Shown piece after piece: positions 34,309 to 43,494 of a DNA stretch of 64,000 nt; positions within the stretch are counted from its first letter, which is position 1, and the number at the start of each line of letters is the position of its first letter. The stretch lies in contig NZ_CP134196.1 of NCBI RefSeq assembly GCF_031585635.1, positions 1,922,001-1,986,000 of the forward strand, in the 5' to 3' direction. The position numbers were made by a program, and so were the translations under genes. This stretch comes from Paraburkholderia sp. FT54 (GTDB lineage Bacteria > Pseudomonadota > Gammaproteobacteria > Burkholderiales > Burkholderiaceae). The notes under the pieces are model-generated. The model was not told the DNA's origin. It searched no databases and saw nothing but the letters and a program-made list of their open reading frames with translations.

Positions 34309-34761
34309 TCACTCCTCCTCTTCCTCCAGACCGGCGAGCAGATCGTCCACCGCGCGATACACGCGCTCGACGATCTCCGGTCCCACCTTGCGCTCCAGTT
34401 CGCGATAGTGCGCTTCGAGATCCTTCGAAATCACGCGTACCAATTCCACGCTCGTGTCCGTCAGCGACACCAGCACGCGCCGCTGGTCTTCAGCGAAACG
34501 CTCCTTGGTCACCAGTTCCATGCTTTCCATGCGCGCGAGCACGCCGGCCATGCTCGGACTCGAAATCGTGCAGATATCGGAGATGTGGCGCGGCTCCATC
34601 GGACCGTGTTCATTGAGCGCCCGAATCACGCGCCACTGCTGTTCGGTCAATCCATGCGCGGTAATCAACGGACGGAAACGCTCCATCATTTTTTCTCTGG
34701 CGCGCAGCAACAGCATCGGCAGGTTGCGGTGCAAGACTCGGGTCGAGGCGGAAGCGGACAT
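34309..34761 (-). CDS. hpaR: HpaR, MarR-family repressor of homoprotocatechuate catabolism
   Basis: The 150-residue MarR protein has the HpaR features: LPMLLLRAREKMMERFRPLI followed by HGLTEQQWRVIRALNEHGPM, the recognition helix ICTISSPSMAGVLARMESME and a wing around FAEDQRRVLVSLTD. HpaR represses the hpa meta-cleavage operon and is released by 4-hydroxyphenylacetate or homoprotocatechuate. It is divergent from hpaG1, with a perfect palindrome in the spacer. An acidic C-terminal tail (LEEEEE) is unusual but harmless. Confidence 0.93.
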   Translation of the reverse strand: MSASASTRVLHRNLPMLLLRAREKMMERFRPLITAHGLTEQQWRVIRALNEHGPMEPRHISDICTISSPSMAGVLARMESMELVTKERFAEDQRRVLVSLTDTSVELVRVISKDLEAHYRELERKVGPEIVERVYRAVDDLLAGLEEEEE

Positions 34762-34857
34762 GTTGGAAGATGATTAGAAAGCAGCCGTCGAAGCTTAAGG
34801 GAAAACCCGCGATCAGCCGACAGCCTATTGACCAAGGATGATATCAAGCGCAATACT

Positions 34858-34871
34858 ACTAACATGTTAGT
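34858..34871. promoter_or_regulatory. HpaR-type operator palindrome
   Basis: ACTAACATGTTAGT is a perfect 14-bp palindrome between hpaR and hpaG1. It lies 26 bp before the chosen hpaG1 ATG at 34897 and contains another in-frame ATG (34864). It is the best candidate binding site for the MarR-type repressor HpaR. Confidence 0.65.
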
Positions 34872-34896
34872 GTTTTTGCCGAGAGACAGCGAATTT

Positions 34897-35667
34897 ATGT
34901 TTGCACTTGCCGATCACCTGCTGCATCCCGAAGGCGACGCATTGCCGCGCGACGTGGATGCGCGCACCGCGGCCGCGCTGCTCGCGCGCGGCACGGCCTG
35001 CCGCGCGCCGGTTGGCGGCGCTGTCTATGGAACCTTGCTGAACGACCGCGCCGCGCTCGAGGCGCTGGGCGACGCCGTGCACGCCGCGCCTTATAAGGCG
35101 CCGCCGCAGGCGCCCGTGCTCTACCTGAAGCCGCGCAATACGCTTGCCGGGCATCGCGCGCGGGTCGTCGTGCCCGACGATGCATTGGGCGTGGAAGTCG
35201 GCGCGTCGCTCGGCATCGTGATCGGCCGCACTGCGACACGCGTTGGCGTCGAGCAGGCGTTCGCCTACATCGCCGGCTATACGCTGGTCGCCGACCTCAG
35301 CGTGCCGCATGCGAGCGTGTACCGGCCATCGGTACGATTCCGGGCGCGCGACGGTTTCTGTGTCGTCGGGCCGGCCGTCGTTGCAGCGCGTCATGTCGCG
35401 ACGCCGGACAACCTGGCGATCCGGGTTCAACTCGGGTCGCGAAACGCGTTCACGGCGAGCACCGCGTCGTCGATACGCAACGTGGCACAACTGCTCGCTG
35501 ACGTGACCGATTTCATGACGCTCAGCGCGGGCGACGTGATCACGCTCGGCGTGCCCCACGGTTCGCCTGTCGCGCATATCGGCGACACGGCCACGCTGTC
35601 GATCGGCGCCATGCCGCCGCTCACGGTGTCGTTCGTCGGTGCCGAAGAACAAGGAGAACAGCCATGA
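34897..35667 (+). CDS. hpaG1: HpaG1, N-terminal subunit of OPET decarboxylase/HHDD isomerase
   Basis: From the ATG at 34897 the product is 256 residues and belongs to the fumarylacetoacetate hydrolase family; it matches the N-terminal half of the bifunctional HpaG isomerase/decarboxylase. APVLYLKPRNTLAGHRARVV and AYIAGYTLVADLSVPHAS are the conserved core strands. In place of the two metal-binding Glu residues found in HpaG2 (ECELAVVIG) it has VEVGASLGIVIG. TTG 34828 and ATG 34864 are alternative starts, but the latter lies inside the operator. It overlaps hpaG2 by 4 bp. Confidence 0.88.
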   Translation: MFALADHLLHPEGDALPRDVDARTAAALLARGTACRAPVGGAVYGTLLNDRAALEALGDAVHAAPYKAPPQAPVLYLKPRNTLAGHRARVVVPDDALGVEVGASLGIVIGRTATRVGVEQAFAYIAGYTLVADLSVPHASVYRPSVRFRARDGFCVVGPAVVAARHVATPDNLAIRVQLGSRNAFTASTASSIRNVAQLLADVTDFMTLSAGDVITLGVPHGSPVAHIGDTATLSIGAMPPLTVSFVGAEEQGEQP

Positions 35668-36422
35668 GGCGCGGCCGCGTTGCATATTCAGGCGCGATTC
35701 ACGAAGCGTATCCTGACGCCAATGGCGTGCGTCTCGCGGATGGCCGCGTGCGTCGCGAGGATGAAGTGGTGTGGCTCGCGCCGATCGAAGTCGGCACGAT
35801 CTTCGCGCTCGGCTTGAACTACGCCGAGCACGCAAAAGAATTGCAGTTCAACAAGCAGGAAGAACCGCTCGTGTTTCTCAAAGGACCGGGCACGGTAGTC
35901 GGCCATCGCGGCGTGACGCGCCGCCCCGCCGACGTCACCTTCATGCACTACGAGTGCGAACTGGCGGTGGTGATCGGGCAAACCGCAAAGCATGTGAAGC
36001 GCGAAAACGCCATGCAACATGTGGCGGGCTACATGATCGCCAACGACTACGCGATCCGCGACTACCTGGAAAACTACTACCGTCCGAACCTGCGCGTGAA
36101 GAATCGCGACGGCGGCACGGTGCTCGGCCCCTGGTTCGTCGACGCCGCCGACATCGTAGACGTCACGCAACTGGAGTTGCGCACGTTCGTGAACGGCACG
36201 CGCCAGCAACACGGCAACACGCGCGATCTCGTCACCGACATCCCGGCGCTGATCGAATACCTGAGCAGCTTCATGACCCTCGCGCCCGGCGACGTGATCC
36301 TGACCGGCACGCCGGAAGGCGTCGTCAACGTCAATGCGGGCGACGAAGTGGTCTGCGAAATCGACGGCCTGGGCCGTCTCGTCAATACGATTGCATCCGA
36401 CGCGGACTTCAACCGCGCGTGA
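35664..36422 (+). CDS. hpaG2: HpaG2, C-terminal subunit of OPET decarboxylase/HHDD isomerase
   Basis: The 252-residue product is the C-terminal HpaG partner and a complete FAH-family barrel. FALGLNYAEHAKELQFNKQE opens the domain, the metal site is YECELAVVIG plus the Asp of ANDYAIRD, and LTGTPEGVVNVNAGDEV closes it. It decarboxylates 5-oxo-pent-3-ene-1,2,5-tricarboxylate and isomerises 2-hydroxy-hepta-2,4-diene-1,7-dioate. The ATG overlaps the hpaG1 stop (ATGA), which fits equal expression of two subunits that are fused in E. coli. Confidence 0.92.
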   Translation: MRRGRVAYSGAIHEAYPDANGVRLADGRVRREDEVVWLAPIEVGTIFALGLNYAEHAKELQFNKQEEPLVFLKGPGTVVGHRGVTRRPADVTFMHYECELAVVIGQTAKHVKRENAMQHVAGYMIANDYAIRDYLENYYRPNLRVKNRDGGTVLGPWFVDAADIVDVTQLELRTFVNGTRQQHGNTRDLVTDIPALIEYLSSFMTLAPGDVILTGTPEGVVNVNAGDEVVCEIDGLGRLVNTIASDADFNRA

Positions 36423-36519
36423 TCGACTGCGTGCATGAGACCGGAGCGCGCGGCGTAAGACCGGAGCGAGTGCTGAAGCGCCAACTCCGATCGACAGCGA
36501 GAAGACAAAGGACAGGACA

Positions 36520-37977
36520 ATGCGAATCGAACATCTGATCAACGGCAAGGCCGGCGCGGCGAAAGACTACTTCGAAACCGTCAATCCGGCCACGCAGGAC
36601 GTACTCGCCGAAGTCGCGCGAGGCGGCGCGCAAGAAGTCGACGCCGCCGTGCGCGCCGCCAGGGACGCGTTTCCCGCATGGGCCGGCAAGCCCGCCGCGG
36701 AACGCGCGAAACTGGTGCGCAAGCTCGGTGAACTGATCGCGAAGAACGTGCCGGAGATCTCGGAGACCGAAACGAAAGACACCGGCCAGACGATCTCGCA
36801 GACGCGCAAGCAGCTCGTACCTCGCGCCGCCGACAACTTCAGTTACTTCGCCGAGATGTGCACGCGTGTCGACGGCCATACGTATCCGACCGATACGCAT
36901 CTGAACTACACGCTGTTCCATCCGGTCGGCGTGTGCGCGCTGATCTCGCCGTGGAACGTGCCGTTCATGACGGCCACGTGGAAAGTCGCACCCTGTCTCG
37001 CGTTCGGCAATACCGCGGTGCTCAAGATGAGCGAGCTGTCACCGCTCACGGCCTCGATGCTCGGCAACCTCGCGCTCGAAGCCGGCATTCCGGCCGGCGT
37101 GCTGAACGTGGTGCACGGCTTCGGCAAGGAAACCGGTGAACCGCTGGTCGCGCATCCGGACGTGCATGCGGTGTCGTTCACCGGCTCGACGGCGACCGGC
37201 AACCGCATCGTGCAAACCGCGGGGCTGAAGAAGTTTTCGATGGAACTCGGCGGCAAGTCGCCGTTCGTGATTTTCGACGACGCCGATTTCGAACGCGCGC
37301 TCGACGCCGCCGTGTTCATGATCTTCTCGAACAACGGCGAACGCTGCACGGCGGGTTCGCGCATTCTCGTGCAACGCTCTATTTACGCGCGTTTTGCCGA
37401 GCGCTTCATCGAGCGCGCGAAGCGCTTGAGCGTGGGCGACCCGCTGTCCGACAGCACCATTGTCGGCCCCATGATCAGTCAGGGCCATCTGGCGAAGGTG
37501 CGCAGCTACATCGAACTCGGCCCGAAAGAAGGCGCGACGCTCGCGTGCGGCGGGCTCGACATGCCGGAGCTGCCCGACGCCATGCGCAAAGGCAACTTCG
37601 TTCAACCCACCGTGTTCGTCGATGTCGACAACCGCATGCGCATCGCGCAGGAAGAAATCTTCGGCCCGGTGGCCTGCCTGATTCCGTTCGACGATGAAGC
37701 CGACGCGATCAAACTCGCCAACGACATCTCGTACGGCCTGTCGAGCTATATCTGGACCGAGAACAGCGGGCGCGCATTGCGCGTTGCGGCGGCGGTCGAA
37801 GCCGGCATGTGCTTCGTCAACAGCCAGAACGTGCGCGATCTGCGCCAGCCGTTCGGCGGCACCAAGGCATCCGGCGTGGGCCGCGAAGGCGGCACGTGGA
37901 GCTACGAAGTATTCCTCGAACCGAAGAACGTTTGCGTGTCGCTCGGCTCGCATCACATTCCGCGCTGGGGCGTTTGA
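36520..37977 (+). CDS. hpaE: 5-carboxymethyl-2-hydroxymuconate semialdehyde dehydrogenase
   Basis: The 485-residue aldehyde dehydrogenase has the typical regions: LISPWNVPFMTATWKVAPCL, FTGSTATGNRIVQTAGLKKF, MELGGKSPFVIFDDADFERA with the Glu, and NNGERCTAGSRILVQRSIYA with the catalytic Cys276. HpaE oxidises the ring-cleavage aldehyde to the dioic acid with NAD. CAAAGGACAGGACA precedes the ATG. A 97-bp gap separates it from hpaG2, but orientation and content place it in the hpa operon. Confidence 0.94.
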   Translation: MRIEHLINGKAGAAKDYFETVNPATQDVLAEVARGGAQEVDAAVRAARDAFPAWAGKPAAERAKLVRKLGELIAKNVPEISETETKDTGQTISQTRKQLVPRAADNFSYFAEMCTRVDGHTYPTDTHLNYTLFHPVGVCALISPWNVPFMTATWKVAPCLAFGNTAVLKMSELSPLTASMLGNLALEAGIPAGVLNVVHGFGKETGEPLVAHPDVHAVSFTGSTATGNRIVQTAGLKKFSMELGGKSPFVIFDDADFERALDAAVFMIFSNNGERCTAGSRILVQRSIYARFAERFIERAKRLSVGDPLSDSTIVGPMISQGHLAKVRSYIELGPKEGATLACGGLDMPELPDAMRKGNFVQPTVFVDVDNRMRIAQEEIFGPVACLIPFDDEADAIKLANDISYGLSSYIWTENSGRALRVAAAVEAGMCFVNSQNVRDLRQPFGGTKASGVGREGGTWSYEVFLEPKNVCVSLGSHHIPRWGV

Positions 37978-38062
37978 GGCGCCGAGGTGCCTTGTGCGCG
38001 AGGGGCGGCATGCCTCGCGCGGAACAGGCCACGCACCAGGACACACCGAACAGGAGACCGCG

Positions 38063-38926
38063 ATGGGCAAACTCGCGTTGGCAGCAAAAGTAACTCACGT
38101 CCCGTCGTTATATCTGTCCGAACTCGACGGTCCGCATAAAGGCTGCCGTCAGCCGGCAATCGACGGCCATCATGACATCGGCCGGCGTTGCCGCGAACTG
38201 GGCGTGGATACGATCGTCGTGTTCGACGTGCATTGGCTGGTGAACAGCGAATACCACATCAATTGCGCGCCGCGGTTCGAAGGCGTCTACACGAGCAACG
38301 AACTGCCGCATTTCATCAAGAACATGCCGTACGCGTATCCGGGCAATGTCGGACTCGGCAACCTGATCGCGGAAGTCGCCAACGAAATGGGCGTCAAAAG
38401 CCGCGCGCACAGCGAGACCACGCTCGAACTCGAATACGGCACGCTGGTGCCGATGCGCTACATGAACGGCGATCAGCGTTTCAAGGCGGTGTCGGTCGCC
38501 GGCTGGTGCATGTGGCACGACCTCGACACCAGTGCGCGCTTCGGGCTCGCGGTGCGCAAGGCGATTGAAGAGCGTTACGAGGGCACCGTCGCGATTCTGG
38601 CGAGCGGGTCGCTCAGCCACCACTTCGCCAACAACGGCACAGCCGAGCAGTTCATGCACAAGGTGTGGAGTCCGTTTCTCGAACAGATGGACCGCAGGGT
38701 GGTCGAACTGTGGGAAGCCGGCGACTGGAAGACCTTCTGCGAGATGCTGCCGCTCTACAACGAAAAATGCTGGGGCGAAGGCGGCATGCACGACACCGCG
38801 ATGCTGCTCGGCGCGCTCGGCTGGGATCGTTACGACGGCAAGGTGGAAGTCGTCACGCCGTACTTCGGCAGCTCGGGGACCGGCCAGATCAACGCGATCT
38901 TTCCGGTCACCCCGTTGCCCGCCTGA
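38063..38926 (+). CDS. hpaD: 3,4-dihydroxyphenylacetate 2,3-dioxygenase
   Basis: The 287-residue extradiol dioxygenase belongs to the LigB-type branch. THVPSLYLSELDGPHKGCRQ supplies the first His ligand, IVVFDVHWLVNSEYHINC the second, and a late Glu (ETTLELEYGTLVPMRYM) plus SGSLSHHFANNG complete the Fe(II) and acid/base set. It opens the homoprotocatechuate ring between C2 and C3. CAGGAGA precedes the ATG at 38063; an upstream extension in the frame is shadow sequence. Confidence 0.95.
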   Translation: MGKLALAAKVTHVPSLYLSELDGPHKGCRQPAIDGHHDIGRRCRELGVDTIVVFDVHWLVNSEYHINCAPRFEGVYTSNELPHFIKNMPYAYPGNVGLGNLIAEVANEMGVKSRAHSETTLELEYGTLVPMRYMNGDQRFKAVSVAGWCMWHDLDTSARFGLAVRKAIEERYEGTVAILASGSLSHHFANNGTAEQFMHKVWSPFLEQMDRRVVELWEAGDWKTFCEMLPLYNEKCWGEGGMHDTAMLLGALGWDRYDGKVEVVTPYFGSSGTGQINAIFPVTPLPA

Positions 38927-38946
38927 GTTTCAACAAGGAGTTCACT

Positions 38947-39348
38947 GTGCCGCATCTGACACTCGAATACAGCGCCAATCTCGCCGGCGAAGCAAGCATC
39001 GGTCAACTGTGCCACGCGCTCGCGCAGTGTCTCGATGCACAGCGGGAAAACGAACAGCGTGTTTATCCGCTCGGCGGCATCCGCGTGCGCGCCTTACGCT
39101 GCGAGCAGTACTGCATCGCCGACGGACGCGCCGACGCCGCCTTCCTGCATGCGAACCTGAAGATCGGCGCAGGCCGCTCCGAAGCCGCAAAAAAGGCCAC
39201 CGGCGCTGCGCTCTTCGCGCTGATCAAGCAGCACTTCGCCACTGAATTCGAACAGCACGGCCTGGCGTTGTCGCTGGAGATCAATGAATTCAGCGAAGCC
39301 GGCACGTGGAAACATAACAACTTGCACGCGCGCCTGAAGGCTGAATAG
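38947..39348 (+). CDS. hpaF: 5-carboxymethyl-2-hydroxymuconate delta-isomerase
   Basis: The 133-residue tautomerase-fold protein starts with a GTG-coded Met followed by Pro2, [12 protein letters not shown]; the N-terminal Pro becomes the catalytic base after Met removal, as in CHMI. The end contains [20 protein letters not shown], conserved in HpaF. It isomerises the dioic product of HpaE. AAGGAG at 38935-38940 fixes the GTG at 38947 as start, 20 bp after hpaD. Confidence 0.94.
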   Translation: MPHLTLEYSANLAGEASIGQLCHALAQCLDAQRENEQRVYPLGGIRVRALRCEQYCIADGRADAAFLHANLKIGAGRSEAAKKATGAALFALIKQHFATEFEQHGLALSLEINEFSEAGTWKHNNLHARLKAE

Positions 39349-39368
39349 CGGCACTGAGAGAATCCATC

Positions 39369-40172
39369 ATGCTAGACGAACAGACTATCCGCGACCTCGC
39401 CGCACAACTCGATCACGCCGAGAAAACGCGCACGCAACTGCGTCACTTCTCCGCCGCGTATCCGCAGATGACCGTGCAGGACGGCTACGCGATTCAACGC
39501 GAGTGGGTGAAGCTCAAGCTCGCCGAAGGCCACGTGATCAAGGGCCGCAAGATCGGTCTCACCTCGCGCGCCATGCAGCGTTCATCGCAGATCGACGAAC
39601 CCGACTACGCGCCGTTGCTCGACAGCATGTTCATCGAAAACGGCCAGGACATTCGTGCGGATCGCTTCATTGCGCCGCGCGTGGAAGTGGAGCTGGCGTT
39701 CGTCTTGAGCAAGCCGCTGAAGGGCCCCGGCGTCACGCTGTTCGATGTGCTGGACGCGACCGCTTACGTGACTCCGGCCGTGGAAATCATCGACGCGCGC
39801 ATCGAACAGTTCGACCGCGAAACCAGGGCGCCGCGCAAGGTCTTCGACACGATCTCCGACTTCGCGGCGAATGCGGGCATCGTACTGGGCGGCCGGCCCG
39901 TGCGTCCGCTCGACGTCGACCTGCGCTGGGTCGGCGCGTTGCTCTACAAGAACGGCACGGTCGAAGAAAGCGGCCTCGCGGCCGCCGTGCTGAATCATCC
40001 GGCCACGGGCGTGGCGTGGCTCGCCAACAAGATCGCGCCATACGACGAAACGCTCAACGCGAACGACGTGATCCTGAGCGGTTCGTTCACCAGCCCGATC
40101 CCCGCGCGCGCGGGCGACACATTCCATGTCGACTACGGACCGCTGGGCGGCATCGGCCTGAACTTCATTTGA
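39369..40172 (+). CDS. hpaH: 2-oxo-hept-4-ene-1,7-dioate hydratase
   Basis: The 267-residue enzyme belongs to the FAH/4-oxalocrotonate decarboxylase-hydratase family. It shows [40 protein letters not shown] with two Glu metal ligands, and [20 protein letters not shown]. It adds water across the 4-ene double bond to give 4-hydroxy-2-oxoheptanedioate, the HpaI substrate. It starts 20 bp after hpaF and ends 10 bp before hpaI. Confidence 0.94.
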   Translation: MLDEQTIRDLAAQLDHAEKTRTQLRHFSAAYPQMTVQDGYAIQREWVKLKLAEGHVIKGRKIGLTSRAMQRSSQIDEPDYAPLLDSMFIENGQDIRADRFIAPRVEVELAFVLSKPLKGPGVTLFDVLDATAYVTPAVEIIDARIEQFDRETRAPRKVFDTISDFAANAGIVLGGRPVRPLDVDLRWVGALLYKNGTVEESGLAAAVLNHPATGVAWLANKIAPYDETLNANDVILSGSFTSPIPARAGDTFHVDYGPLGGIGLNFI

Positions 40173-40182
40173 GTTGATCGAC

Positions 40183-40986
40183 ATGTCTCTACCGCAAAAC
40201 ACATTCAAACGCGCGCTGGCCGAAGGCAAACCGCAATTCGGCCTGTGGGCCGCGCTCGCCGACGCCTACGTGACAGAGCTGCTGGCCACCGCCGGTTTCG
40301 ACTGGCTGCTGATCGACAACGAGCATGCGCCGAACGACGTGCGCAGCACGCTGGCGCAATTGCAGGCGGTGGCCGCGTATGCATCGCATCCGGTGGTGCG
40401 TCCGGTGCGCAGCGACAGCGCGTTGATCAAGCAACTGCTCGACATCGGCGCGCAGACGCTGTTGCTGCCGATGATCGACACCGCCGAACAGGCCGCCGAC
40501 GCGGTCGCGGCCACGCGTTACCCGCCACAAGGCATTCGCGGTGTCGGCAGTGCGTTGGCGCGCGCATCGCGCTGGAACCGGATACCGGATTACCTGAACA
40601 CGGCGGCAAACGAGTTGTGCGTGCTGGTGCAGGTGGAAACCGTGCAGGGTATGCGGAATCTGCCAGCTATCGCAGCGGTGGACGGCATCGACGGCGTGTT
40701 TTTCGGTCCGTCGGACCTGAGCGCGTCGATGGGACTGCTCGGCAAACCCGGCGACCCCAGCGTGCGCGAAGCGATTCGCAACGGCATCCAGACCGTGCGG
40801 CGCGCGGGCAAAGCGGCTGGCGTGCTCGCACCCGATCCGGCGATCGCCGCCGACTATCTCGAAGCGGGCGCGACCTTCGTGGCGGTCGGCACGGACACGG
40901 GTTTGCTGAGCCGCGCGGCGGCGGATCTGGCGGCGTCGTATAAGAAAACCGCGACGGTGGCCGCGTCGCCCAAGGGCGGGTACTGA
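40183..40986 (+). CDS. hpaI: 4-hydroxy-2-oxoheptane-1,7-dioate aldolase
   Basis: The 267-residue class II TIM-barrel aldolase of the HpcH/HpaI family has [20 protein letters not shown] (His and Glu near the start), [20 protein letters not shown] with [11 protein letters not shown], and [20 protein letters not shown] with the metal-binding Asp. It splits the hydroxy-oxo dioate to pyruvate and succinic semialdehyde, ending the pathway. ATG 40183 gives the usual length; TTG 40174 would add three residues. It converges with the GGDEF-EAL gene. Confidence 0.95.
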   Translation: MSLPQNTFKRALAEGKPQFGLWAALADAYVTELLATAGFDWLLIDNEHAPNDVRSTLAQLQAVAAYASHPVVRPVRSDSALIKQLLDIGAQTLLLPMIDTAEQAADAVAATRYPPQGIRGVGSALARASRWNRIPDYLNTAANELCVLVQVETVQGMRNLPAIAAVDGIDGVFFGPSDLSASMGLLGKPGDPSVREAIRNGIQTVRRAGKAAGVLAPDPAIAADYLEAGATFVAVGTDTGLLSRAAADLAASYKKTATVAASPKGGY

Positions 40987-41039
40987 CCTGATAGGTTCAG
41001 CGCAAACACGCAGGCCCGCCGCGAGCGAAAAGCAACGCC

Positions 41040-43373
41040 CTATTCCCCCGCGGGCCACGGCAGGCCCGATGCCGACCAGTCCAGTTCCACGCCGATCACG
41101 GATCGCTCGGCGGCGAACTGCAGCGCCAGCGTCACCGCGATACACGGCCTGCCGCTCGCCAGCGACAGATAAGGATTGCTCGACACCGCCACGCCCGGCA
41201 ACAACACCGCATTGCGGAAATACGGCCGATGGTCCCAGCGCGCATCGCGCGGATCCGCCACGGGTTGCAGCGAAGCCCCGTCGGTGCGCCAGGCCGGCCC
41301 CTGCACCTCATGACCGATCTGCCTGCCCGAGTCGTCGAGGATGAAACAGCTGATGCAGCGTTCGAACCGCGCCAGCGAAGCGAACGCCTCGTCCATCGCC
41401 ACGCCGGCCAGCAACGCGTCGGCAGCGAGCCGCAAGGCAAGCCGGTAAGGCTCCACTTCGGTTTCGAACAACGCATACTGATGCGCCCGCCCCTGGGCGA
41501 TCACGTCGAACGCCTCGTCGATTCGCCGGTGCACCGACTCCGGCGGCACAATCTCTTTGGCCGGCCGTCCTAACAGGAAGCCCTGCGCGAAATCCACATT
41601 CGACTCCACGGCGAGGATCAGTTCCTCCGTGGTCTCCACGCCTTCGACGACCACCAGCATCCCCGCCTGATGCAGCAGCGAAACCAGCTTCGGCAGAATC
41701 GGCTGCTCGGTGCCGTGGCCCGTCGCGCGGATCAGTTCGCCGTCGAGCTTGACGAGGTCCGGGCGAATCCTGAACAGACGGTCGAGATTCGACTGACCGG
41801 CGCCGAAATCGTCGACGGCGATCAGGAAGCCGTGCTCGCGGTACGACGCCGCTGCCCGCGACATGTCGTCGACGCTGCCGCCGTGCGATTCGAGAATCTC
41901 CAGAATCACCCGTTCAGGTTCGATTCCCACGGTCCGCACGATCTTCGCCAGTTGATCGGCGTAGCCTTCGGCGACGAACGTGGCCGGCAGAATGTTGAGG
42001 AAAAGCCAGGCGTCAGCGGGCAGCGACTTGCGTGCATTGGCCAGATGCACGACATGGCTCACGCGGTCGAGCGCGCCTTCGTCGCTCGAGGGCCTCGGCG
42101 CGAATAGCACCGCGGGTGGCACCAGCGTGCCGTCGTCCTGTTCGCCGCGCAGCAGAGCTTCGAATCCCACCTGCTTCTGATGCGACAGACTGTAGAGCGG
42201 CTGGAAATGCGAGGTCAGGTAATACTCCTCCCAGCGATGCCGCGGCGGCGCCGCCCCGTCCTCGTCAGAATCGTCGCCGGCCAGCAGTTGCAGCGGCTCG
42301 CGCGGCAGCGCGCGCTCGGCGCACACACGGTTTCTGCCCGAGTGCTTGGCGCGCAGCAAGGCTTCGTCGGCGCGATCGAGCAGCACCATGATGCTTTCGC
42401 CGCTGCGGTGCTCGGCCACGCCGAAGCTCGCGGTCAGACGGCCGTCAGGCCGCTCGATCGCGGCAATCGCGTGGCGCAGCCGTTCGGCCACATGAAGCGC
42501 GCCGGTGAGACCGTCGCGCAGCAGCAGCGCGAATTCCTCGCCGCCGATCCGGCTCACGCTGTCTTCCGCGGAAACCTCTTCCATCAGCACCTGGGCGACC
42601 TGGTAGAGCGCGTGGTCGCCGATCGCATGGCCGAAGCGGTCGTTCAGGGATTTGAAGTTGTCGATGTCGAGAAAGATCGCGCTGATCCGCGTATCCGGCG
42701 TGACGCTGTCGAGGCGGCGCTCGGCCTGCTTGACGAACGCGCGGCGGTTTTGCAGGCCGGTCAGCGGGTCGGTCGCCGCGAGTTGCGCGAGTTGGCTCTC
42801 CAGCAGAAAGTGATTGCGGCGAAACCGGTAGAAGCCGAAATGAAACACTGCCGAAGTCGGCACGCCGATCGCCCCGATCCACATCCACACGACGGTCTCG
42901 ACGTCATGCGTCAGCGGCACGCCAGATAGCAGCGCGAAGGCCGTCGCATAGAAGAGCGCGCTGCCGGCAACGAAGTGCGCCGGCGTGAGCCACAGCGGCG
43001 CGGCGCAGATGGGTATCACGACCATCGCGGGCAGCGTCCAGAGCAGCGGCTGCGCCACGCCGACGGTGTTCATCGCCAGCCCCGCCACCAGGACCTGCGA
43101 GTAAGCAACGCCGATCAGGCCGAAGATCCACGTCGACTTCGCGCGCGGAATCGCCAGCACCAGCAAGGCGAGCAGCAGCGCGCACGCGAGCCGGTAGGCA
43201 AGCGGCGCGGCCGGGCCATCGACCAGGTTGCGCGCCCCGATGAAGCACAGGAACGCCACCACGGTGAATGCCATGGTCACCGTGGACAGCGGACGCTGGT
43301 GTTCGAGCGAGCGCTGGTGGAAGCGCTCGCGCAAACCGGTGTCCGGTGATTGCTGCGTTGAGGTGGAAAGCAT
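41040..43373 (-). CDS. Membrane GGDEF-EAL c-di-GMP enzyme with a C-terminal sensor-like domain
   Basis: This 777-residue protein has about five or six N-terminal transmembrane helices (residues 30-195). A GGDEF domain carries the intact signature SRIGGEEFALLL near residue 275. An EAL domain with VGFEALLRG, DDFGAGQSNLDRLF and VVEGVETTEEL (roughly 400-620) retains the catalytic acids, so phosphodiesterase activity is plausible. After the EAL the last 130 residues (YFRNAVLLPGVAVSSNPYLS) form a Cache-like or YkuI-C-like domain. No RxxD inhibitory site precedes GGEEF. It lies beside a GGDEF gene and the divergent cellulose locus, so it probably tunes local c-di-GMP. Confidence 0.9.
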   Translation of the reverse strand: MLSTSTQQSPDTGLRERFHQRSLEHQRPLSTVTMAFTVVAFLCFIGARNLVDGPAAPLAYRLACALLLALLVLAIPRAKSTWIFGLIGVAYSQVLVAGLAMNTVGVAQPLLWTLPAMVVIPICAAPLWLTPAHFVAGSALFYATAFALLSGVPLTHDVETVVWMWIGAIGVPTSAVFHFGFYRFRRNHFLLESQLAQLAATDPLTGLQNRRAFVKQAERRLDSVTPDTRISAIFLDIDNFKSLNDRFGHAIGDHALYQVAQVLMEEVSAEDSVSRIGGEEFALLLRDGLTGALHVAERLRHAIAAIERPDGRLTASFGVAEHRSGESIMVLLDRADEALLRAKHSGRNRVCAERALPREPLQLLAGDDSDEDGAAPPRHRWEEYYLTSHFQPLYSLSHQKQVGFEALLRGEQDDGTLVPPAVLFAPRPSSDEGALDRVSHVVHLANARKSLPADAWLFLNILPATFVAEGYADQLAKIVRTVGIEPERVILEILESHGGSVDDMSRAAASYREHGFLIAVDDFGAGQSNLDRLFRIRPDLVKLDGELIRATGHGTEQPILPKLVSLLHQAGMLVVVEGVETTEELILAVESNVDFAQGFLLGRPAKEIVPPESVHRRIDEAFDVIAQGRAHQYALFETEVEPYRLALRLAADALLAGVAMDEAFASLARFERCISCFILDDSGRQIGHEVQGPAWRTDGASLQPVADPRDARWDHRPYFRNAVLLPGVAVSSNPYLSLASGRPCIAVTLALQFAAERSVIGVELDWSASGLPWPAGE

Positions 43374-43494
43374 ATTTGATAGTTATCAGGCTGGTTCCGG
43401 TCACTCTGCCCATGGATATCGGCAGATGTCCGCCAAATATTTATGCCTTCCACACAAATAGAACGAAGAATTCTCCTTTTTGGGCCGCCTTGCC

